Source: Polytrichum commune (Eukaryota; Streptophyta; Polytrichopsida; Polytrichales; Polytrichaceae). Taken from it: 64,000 nt of DNA. The translations under genes were made by a program, and so were the position numbers. The notes below the pieces were generated by a model. The model did not search any database. It was given only the letters and a program-made list of their open reading frames with translations, and had not been told where the DNA came from. How positions within the stretch are numbered: position 1 is the first letter of the stretch; each line of letters opens with the position of its first letter. The stretch covers positions 67,223,554-67,287,553 of the forward strand of contig OX485803.1 in NCBI GenBank assembly GCA_950295325.1. The letters are read 5' to 3'. Shown piece after piece: positions 57,864 through 64,000 of the stretch.

Positions 57864-57884
57864 CCCTAAACCCTAAACCCTAAA
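57864..57884. repeat. Short interstitial telomere-type repeat (CCCTAAA)3
   Basis: Three exact CCCTAAA units, the complement of the common plant telomere repeat TTTAGGG. The block is too short to be a chromosome end. It could be a telo-box or a repair scar. Confidence 0.85.
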
Positions 57885-58174
57885 CTCAGGACTACACTCT
57901 AGTGAGGCCAAGAGTAGAAGTAAAAAATCTTTGACCATGTGCTTATTTTATGGGTCCTAACACAATGAAGCAAGCTATACAAATATCAAAATTCTATTAA
58001 GCTAGGATTTTTCTTCTATTGGGCTTGTGTTCCACCCTCTATCCCCTACTTTTAAGGATGATTTTATTGTAGCTACTTAGCGTTAAAGATTGGTTCCTAG
58101 GTGTTTGAGTTTCAGGTCTCCAACTCCTCACTCCTTAGCTCCAACTTGGTGTTTGTGAGGTGTCATGGTTGTAC

Positions 58175-58370
58175 TACACCGACAAGTGTGTGTAACTATT
58201 TGGAGTTACATGGTGCCATAACTTTTTAATGTGATTGTAATATTTTACCAAGAAAAATCACACATGTTCTATAATGTCGGAACAACATGTTAATTTTTTT
58301 TTAGTAAAAATTGAACTCCTAAATAAGATTTATTGCACTATGTAACCTTGAATAGTAGCATGCAATAATT
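58175..58370. mobile_element. MITE of the TTTAGTGT family (degenerate)
   Basis: The left end TACACCGACAAGTGTGTGTA is followed by ACTATTTGGAGTTACATGGT. The right side holds CACTATGTAACCTTGAATAG. The interior with GTTCTATAATGTCGGAACAA matches the 'GTTCTATAGTGTCCAAACAA' part of 38902-39123. The right end is eroded. Confidence 0.5.
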
Positions 58371-60617
58371 GGGATAAAAAATGTAGTTACTTCAAGCAAT
58401 GAACTTTCATTTGCACCAAAAAGTGAAAGAAATGAAAAGATAATATAAGGTAGATGAGGCAAATTTGGTTAGCTTCCTTAATTTGACAATTATTTTTGGC
58501 TCCTAATTGGCAGTATAGTCGCTTTAGTTCGGTGGGTGAGTAATACATGGCGATTTAGCCATTGCCTTGATGATATTTGGGTTAGTTACCTTTGCAAAAG
58601 TCAAACTACACCCACCATCCTCCATATTGAGGAGTGCTATCCACCGAGCTCCAACACACTTGATTTTTGTGCCCGTGGTGGGCAAATTAAGAGGCAGTAT
58701 ATGGCTATGAGGTGCTCACCAACTTGTATTGCATATATTCTATAATGAAAATAATTTGACAACATTTTATCTTACATGTGACCACTTTAGAGACATGACA
58801 AATTTAGTATTGGCATCAAACTTGGTTTTCATTGGCAAATGACCCATGTAGAATCTGCTCATGATGTTGTCCACTTACACAACATTGAACAATAAAAGAG
58901 TCCCCCCCCCTATAACACCACATTGGGAAGTAGAGAATCTTTGATTTCAGAGCTTGATCAACACTTTCCTCAACTTTGATTACGACAGTTTCAAATTCTT
59001 TGGTCTTGATTTGCACTTGTTAACATGCTCAAGCTTCTAATGCTCAAATCCATCGGATGGATGGTTCCACAGAGATGGAGGTGTCCACTTTAGCCTCATC
59101 TACCTTACCTACATGCCTTGGCTAATGCTCCCCCAAGGCAGATTGATAAGAAGACATGCACACAAAACTAAGAGGACCTTAGTTTTGTCATGACTATGGT
59201 GTAGAGAACTAACTTTGCAGGTGTTGGATCCAGTATGTCATGCATCAACTATGAGTGGCAAATAATTTTGATGCTATAACATTAGGGGTGGGGGGTTGAC
59301 ACGTTTTGACAACAATATTGAAGTATGACATATGTCATGAGTTTTAACTAGAGTGTTGAAAAAAACGCCATCCTAGAACTATCTAATTTCTGCAGACCTC
59401 CCTTGTCAAAGTTGTGTTTAATTGGAAGATACCAAAGCCATGTTATTGTGGGTCCACCTTACTAAAGATCCTATTGTGCATAATTGCCCGCAATAAATAA
59501 CATTCACTATAAAAATTTGTTATTAAACATTCACATCATTGTGATTTCATAATTGTCGAATTTATAAGTAATTTCCAAACGATTCATTTTGAAATTTTAA
59601 GAGGCGTTTTATATACTCTCCATAAATGCCCATTTTTCACCTACCTCCATCATGACTAGATTACTAGGTTGGGCATGTGTAGGACCAAGTATTTAACCCC
59701 TCACCTTGTGCTTCCCAAAGGAAGCACGTTGCCACCTTACACCTTAGTGCAAGGGCTAATCTCTTCATTAAGAGTGGGACCCAAGTACATGCAACATCCC
59801 TTATTGAATTCCCCCTATATACAAATTTTCAACTGCCAGAGAGAACACTATACATACACTCACTAGATAGTACTCACTAGATACATACACTCTCTTGTAT
59901 GTATCCCGCAATATCAAACTTATAGAATAAATTGTCTCAACTATGTATACAAAATATAAATGACTGCATGTATGCTCACAAATCATTCCATACAAAGTCA
60001 TTGAAGTCTGACATGGGGATGACATGTATTTGTTCATGAATGAATACCTATGAACTTTTTGGGGTTTGAGGTATAATTGAATGACATAAAATCCCCATGT
60101 GAAAAACCTTGAGGGACCTTATGGTATATTTTGATTTTCTTCAAAAGTCAAATTACCCTATACACCATGCTAGGTGGAGCAATACCCATCCCTTATGTAA
60201 ATTTGTGAACCAAACTCTCTTTAAGTACCCTTTTGTATACTTATGTGGTATTGTATAACTTCAATTGAGTTCACCCCTTGGGTACCTCAATCTTCATTAG
60301 GACTTAAAGGGGAAGACTTGATGTCTTGGGCCCACATCATTTCCAACATAACTAGATAATTAGAGAGGCCATATTTGTTATCCCACAAAATTTCCACCAG
60401 TACGAAATTCCACCAGTTTAGTGGGGGCTAGGATTTTGACCAAGACCTTGTAAAGAATGGTTGAGAGATTGTCGTAGTTATGGGACCACCCAAGCACTTC
60501 ATAAATTGGTAAAACGATTCAAGCTCTCAAGTTAAATGTTCATGTGTAAATTTGGTTTAGTGAACAAGCATGCGTAAGAGGCCCCTTGCCAATAACAAGG
60601 CTTCCTCTCAAACTCTC
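58371..60617. other. Intergenic stretch, no gene seen
   Basis: AT-rich with short chance open frames only. A run of nine C lies near 58903. No repeat ends were recognised. Confidence 0.45.
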
Positions 60618-60811
60618 TACACCATTTATCATACTTAATCACTTGCTAATTAGACTTACACTGAGCTATAACTTTTACCTTAATGCGTAACTTTTAATAA
60701 TTGAAGTTGTTAATGTCCAAACATATCATTTGAACTTTGTTGGTAAAAATGTATAATTTTAAGATTATGACATTCAAATAGTAAGTGACATTTAATACTA
60801 TAAATTGTGTA
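60618..60811. mobile_element. MITE of the TTTAGTGT family (194 bp)
   Basis: The left end TACACCATTTATCATACTTA and the right end TTTAATACTATAAATTGTGTA are inverted relatives. Interior GTTAATGTCCAAACATATCA and ATTCAAATAGTAAGTGACAT match the family. Confidence 0.6.
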
Positions 60812-61495
60812 GTGATATAACGTGTAATTATTATTAATGAAGTCAAGCTAAATGAGTGCACCTGGAGGGTGCACTTTTCATAACACATATGAGTATGTGC
60901 GAGTGCACAAAAAGGGTAATAATTTTAACTTTTCCATACTACGTATACATATGCTACACAAATTACGACTCGTAGTTATGTACATGTATGGGAATCTCTA
61001 GAAGTATACAACATTTGTACTTATATAGTAGGGTCACTAGACTTCGTAAACATGTATTTAAACGTTGGATGGAGAATAGGGATCTCATTGACTTGATGGA
61101 CTATCCATGAAACACGGAGATTGGTTTATGTTGGTGTTAAAAAGGAATCAACAATAAGTGGACTTATGATCTTACGGATCATTTGATGGCAGATTGAGAA
61201 ACAATAATTGCATTAGCTTCTATGACATATATTATAGACTTAGATGCTTATGAGTTACCTTCGGGGGATGAAAAAGTCTTCAATGACTTTATTAATGAAT
61301 GCTAGGGTTTTACATTACACATATGACATGGGTTCATTATTATTCAAAACTATATTTGGACACTTATGCTAATGACTATATATGAATGTAATTTTATTAC
61401 ATATACATAATTTTCACTTGTAATTTTATCATTGAAATTGTATGTGTATTGCTTGATTTTACCTAAAAAAAAGTTGTATATAGGGGGGTTTCTAG

Positions 61496-61741
61496 GGCTG
61501 GGGATTCGTGGCACTCACTAAAAATCATCCATCCAAGATATCGTGGATGAAGTGGCTCCAATAAAAAAAGCCCCCCTATGGGGTTGAGGGCCGATTCATT
61601 CGAATGTGACGTCACTAGACTAATTCGGGGCCTTTGACTCTATTTCCGGAATCAAATTGCCCAAAAATAGCCATTTAGATGATTCTTGTGTTTTTTTCAT
61701 CCGCACGGATGATTTTTAGTGAGTGCCACGAATCCCCGGCC
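61496..61741. mobile_element. Mutator-like MITE with exact 9-bp target duplication (246 bp)
   Basis: The left end GGCTGGGGATTCGTGGCACT continues CACTAAAAATCATCC. The right end, inverted, GGCCGGGGATTCGTGGCACT continues the same way, so the inverted repeat is about 35 bp with one mismatch. GGTTTCTAG flanks both sides exactly (61487-61495 and 61742-61750). A 9-bp duplication is the established mark of Mutator-type (MULE) transposition. It has no coding capacity. Confidence 0.92.
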
Positions 61742-61750
61742 GGTTTCTAG

Positions 61751-64000
61751 AGTATGATGCGAACGCATGTGGTTCTTGATTTTTAATGAAAGGTGCACGC
61801 CCAAGGTGAGTGCACTCAAATCAATAGATGGACAAGGCAAAGGTAAACCACAATTTGGAAGAGGGAAACTAGACATAAAGATTTGTATTCTAAACAAAGA
61901 TAGAACATTCCTTAATGAACATTTAATAATAAACATGGAATCTAGTGAACTTGGTTGGATCATGAGTAGCCCAAAACACGACAAGATCTCAACATACCTT
62001 TTGTATGGCAAGAGCATGACACTACTTCCCAAAAAAGGAAGAAAAAGAACCTAGCATTATTCTCCCGGGATTGCCAATGACAAAGATAAGTTGTATGTCA
62101 AGGACCCCATTACATACAATAGTGCACAATAATAGATATCTTCTACTTTGATGTGTTCGATCAGGTTGCCTTTGCAAATGTGTTGCCTCTTTGCATGCAA
62201 ATTATCTTGGATCAAAACCAAGTCACAAAAAACTTCTAATTATTCATCCATGTAGCAACCACAAAATAATTGTGTTTGCTATTGTGGTATTAAATGTCAA
62301 AAAAACATATGATGTTACACTACACTGATATGTGCAATTATATTTTCCCACACTAATTTATCGTTATTTCATATTATTTTGAATATACACTATCACAAAT
62401 ACATAATACATCAAATTTCACAATAGCTAGTAAACGGTTGAATAAACAATGTTTTAAGGTTTTTTGGTGGTCTGATTTTGATCCAAGGTAATTTGCATGG
62501 ATAAAGAGAAAACTTATTCACAAAGACACCCTAATTGCACATATCAGTGTAGTATAACTAACTTTGGAGGCCTTGCAAATGTATTTCCTCATAACACACA
62601 TTTTGCAAGGCATTGAAAATGGTATCATATTTTTTGTGTGGTTCTTGCATAAGAAGCAACCTTTTTTTTTGCTACTCGTAACCACTTTCCTATGGTGAAG
62701 TGAATTCATTTGCAAATAAATGTTGAAAAACTTGGATTTTTGCCTTGTAAGGAGCCATCTTCACTCCTTGTGGGTAAGAGGTGGTGCTAACTAGCTTTAC
62801 ATGGGTGGAGTGGAGTCACCCAAAAATTGGGACTTGCCACTAAGCTTCATCATTGGGAGCATGTGAGCTACATTGTGAGCCTTGGATGGAGCCCGTCCTC
62901 CCATTCAGGGGCTCACATCACCTAGGGGTTGGTTGAATGGGGTGAGTGGTGTTATCACTTTCTTCTCCATTCTCCACAGGTTGTCACCCTCTTGCTCTTG
63001 GAACTTGTACCTTGTAGCCTTTTTGCTCATGTTATGCTAATAAATGGCAACACATATTGGATACCAAATTTCAAGTTTTGGAGTAGGCGCATTGGTGGTG
63101 CTTGAAGGTGGCTTCTGTAGATTCTCAATTGGGACTTGCAGTGGATATATATATATATATATAGTCTCAAAGGCAATTCAACCTTGTCGATTTCCCCTAT
63201 AATAAGTTTTTTTTGATTCAAGGATGGGAGAAGTGGAATTCCAATAGTATGGAATTGAGAGTTGAATTTTGATAGTAAAGATTTCAATACCCACTAGTAG
63301 CATTAGACTTTGTAACCACAATTGGACCTTTTGTTGCAATTTTGTTACTGCATAGGCCAACCTTCCTCCCTACCTATTTGTACTTGTACATGTATGATTG
63401 TATGAGTGGTTTTTTTAAGCAATGATGTTCATTTTGGGTGTATAATCTTGTTTAAGTGGGTTGGACCAATCTTTTGTGCATGGGAACTTTAGGTGTATGA
63501 TGTTTCGACACTGATCATCTTATATGTGTGCACAATGGTTCAATTTGAGTGTACATTGATGTTTTAGAGGGTTGAATGCCTAAGATGATGCTAAAGGCTT
63601 GATATGTATGATATGTGTATGTTGATCCTCTCATATATTTACAAACTAGTTGAACTTGGAAACTTCCAGAGATTTAAGGAGCTAGTGCAATTTGTTTCAT
63701 GTAGCTAATTTCAATAGGCTTGTTCAATTTGAAGACGTAGCCAACTGCCCCCTTTGTTTGTGGTGTGTGTGGCCACATATGGACTACGAATATAAACATG
63801 GGACCACTTATTTCCTCATTGTTTTATACGTGAGGCCATTGTTCACCTTATCAAAACATACATGTAACCTTGGATTTCCTCCATATATAATTAGAAGTCG
63901 CCACCCAAATTGACACATAGGTCTCATCCATATTTGCATTATACGACTTTAAGCAGTTAAATGGACCTGCTCGGCTATGGATGCCTCGACCTTCGTGTTT
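61751..64000. other. Intergenic stretch to the window edge
   Basis: A (TA)n run lies at 63145-63163. Open frames at 61697-62054 overlap on both strands and have no recognisable domain. No gene is supported. Confidence 0.45.

Overview
The window looks like nuclear DNA of a land plant. The supports are a Stowaway-type element with CTCCCTCCGTTTC ends, three telomere-type CCCTAAA units, plant-style L1 reverse-transcriptase remnants, tRNA-derived SINEs, and one spliced gene with GT-AG introns of 233-578 bp. A lineage with repeat-rich intergenic DNA is likely (a fern, lycophyte, bryophyte or other plant), but I cannot name the species. No prokaryotic, organellar or viral gene order is seen.

Layout. 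About 1-46 kb is AT-rich intergenic DNA with no intact gene. It is a patchwork of short non-autonomous DNA transposons (at least ten families recognisable by their inverted ends, most with two or more copies inside this window), two SINE families, three decayed LINE fragments, tandem repeats and microsatellites. About 46-54.2 kb differs: it is richer in GC, has CT/GA-rich low-complexity sequence, and carries no transposon I could recognise. It holds the one gene I can support, on the + strand. The coding part runs from 50075 to 54153 in five exons (50075-50390, 50629-50778, 51012-51382, 51674-52718, 53297-54153) and encodes about 912 residues. A further exon boundary at 50009/50010 shows at least one upstream intron, so the leader probably extends back toward 46-47 kb. 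The protein is largely low-complexity (Ser/Gly/Lys/Arg-rich) with short ordered-looking blocks and a basic RKRSR motif. I do not recognise its family. About 54.2-64 kb returns to repeat-rich intergenic DNA.

How it works together. There is no operon or cluster. The best-supported structures are: a Stowaway-like element inserted in another MITE (9845-10479), a SINE with an exact 13-bp target duplication (37887-38253), a Mutator-like MITE with an exact 9-bp target duplication (61496-61741), a Harbinger-like MITE with TTA duplications (41085-41383), and two 499-bp copies of another Harbinger-like family in opposite orientation (17503-18001 and 36590-37088). The LINE remnants have lost the catalytic aspartates of the YADD motif, so they are dead. 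I found no convincing new multi-gene system. The most useful leads are the unrecognised gene, the apparently new MITE/SINE families, and several strong hairpins that could be small-RNA sources.
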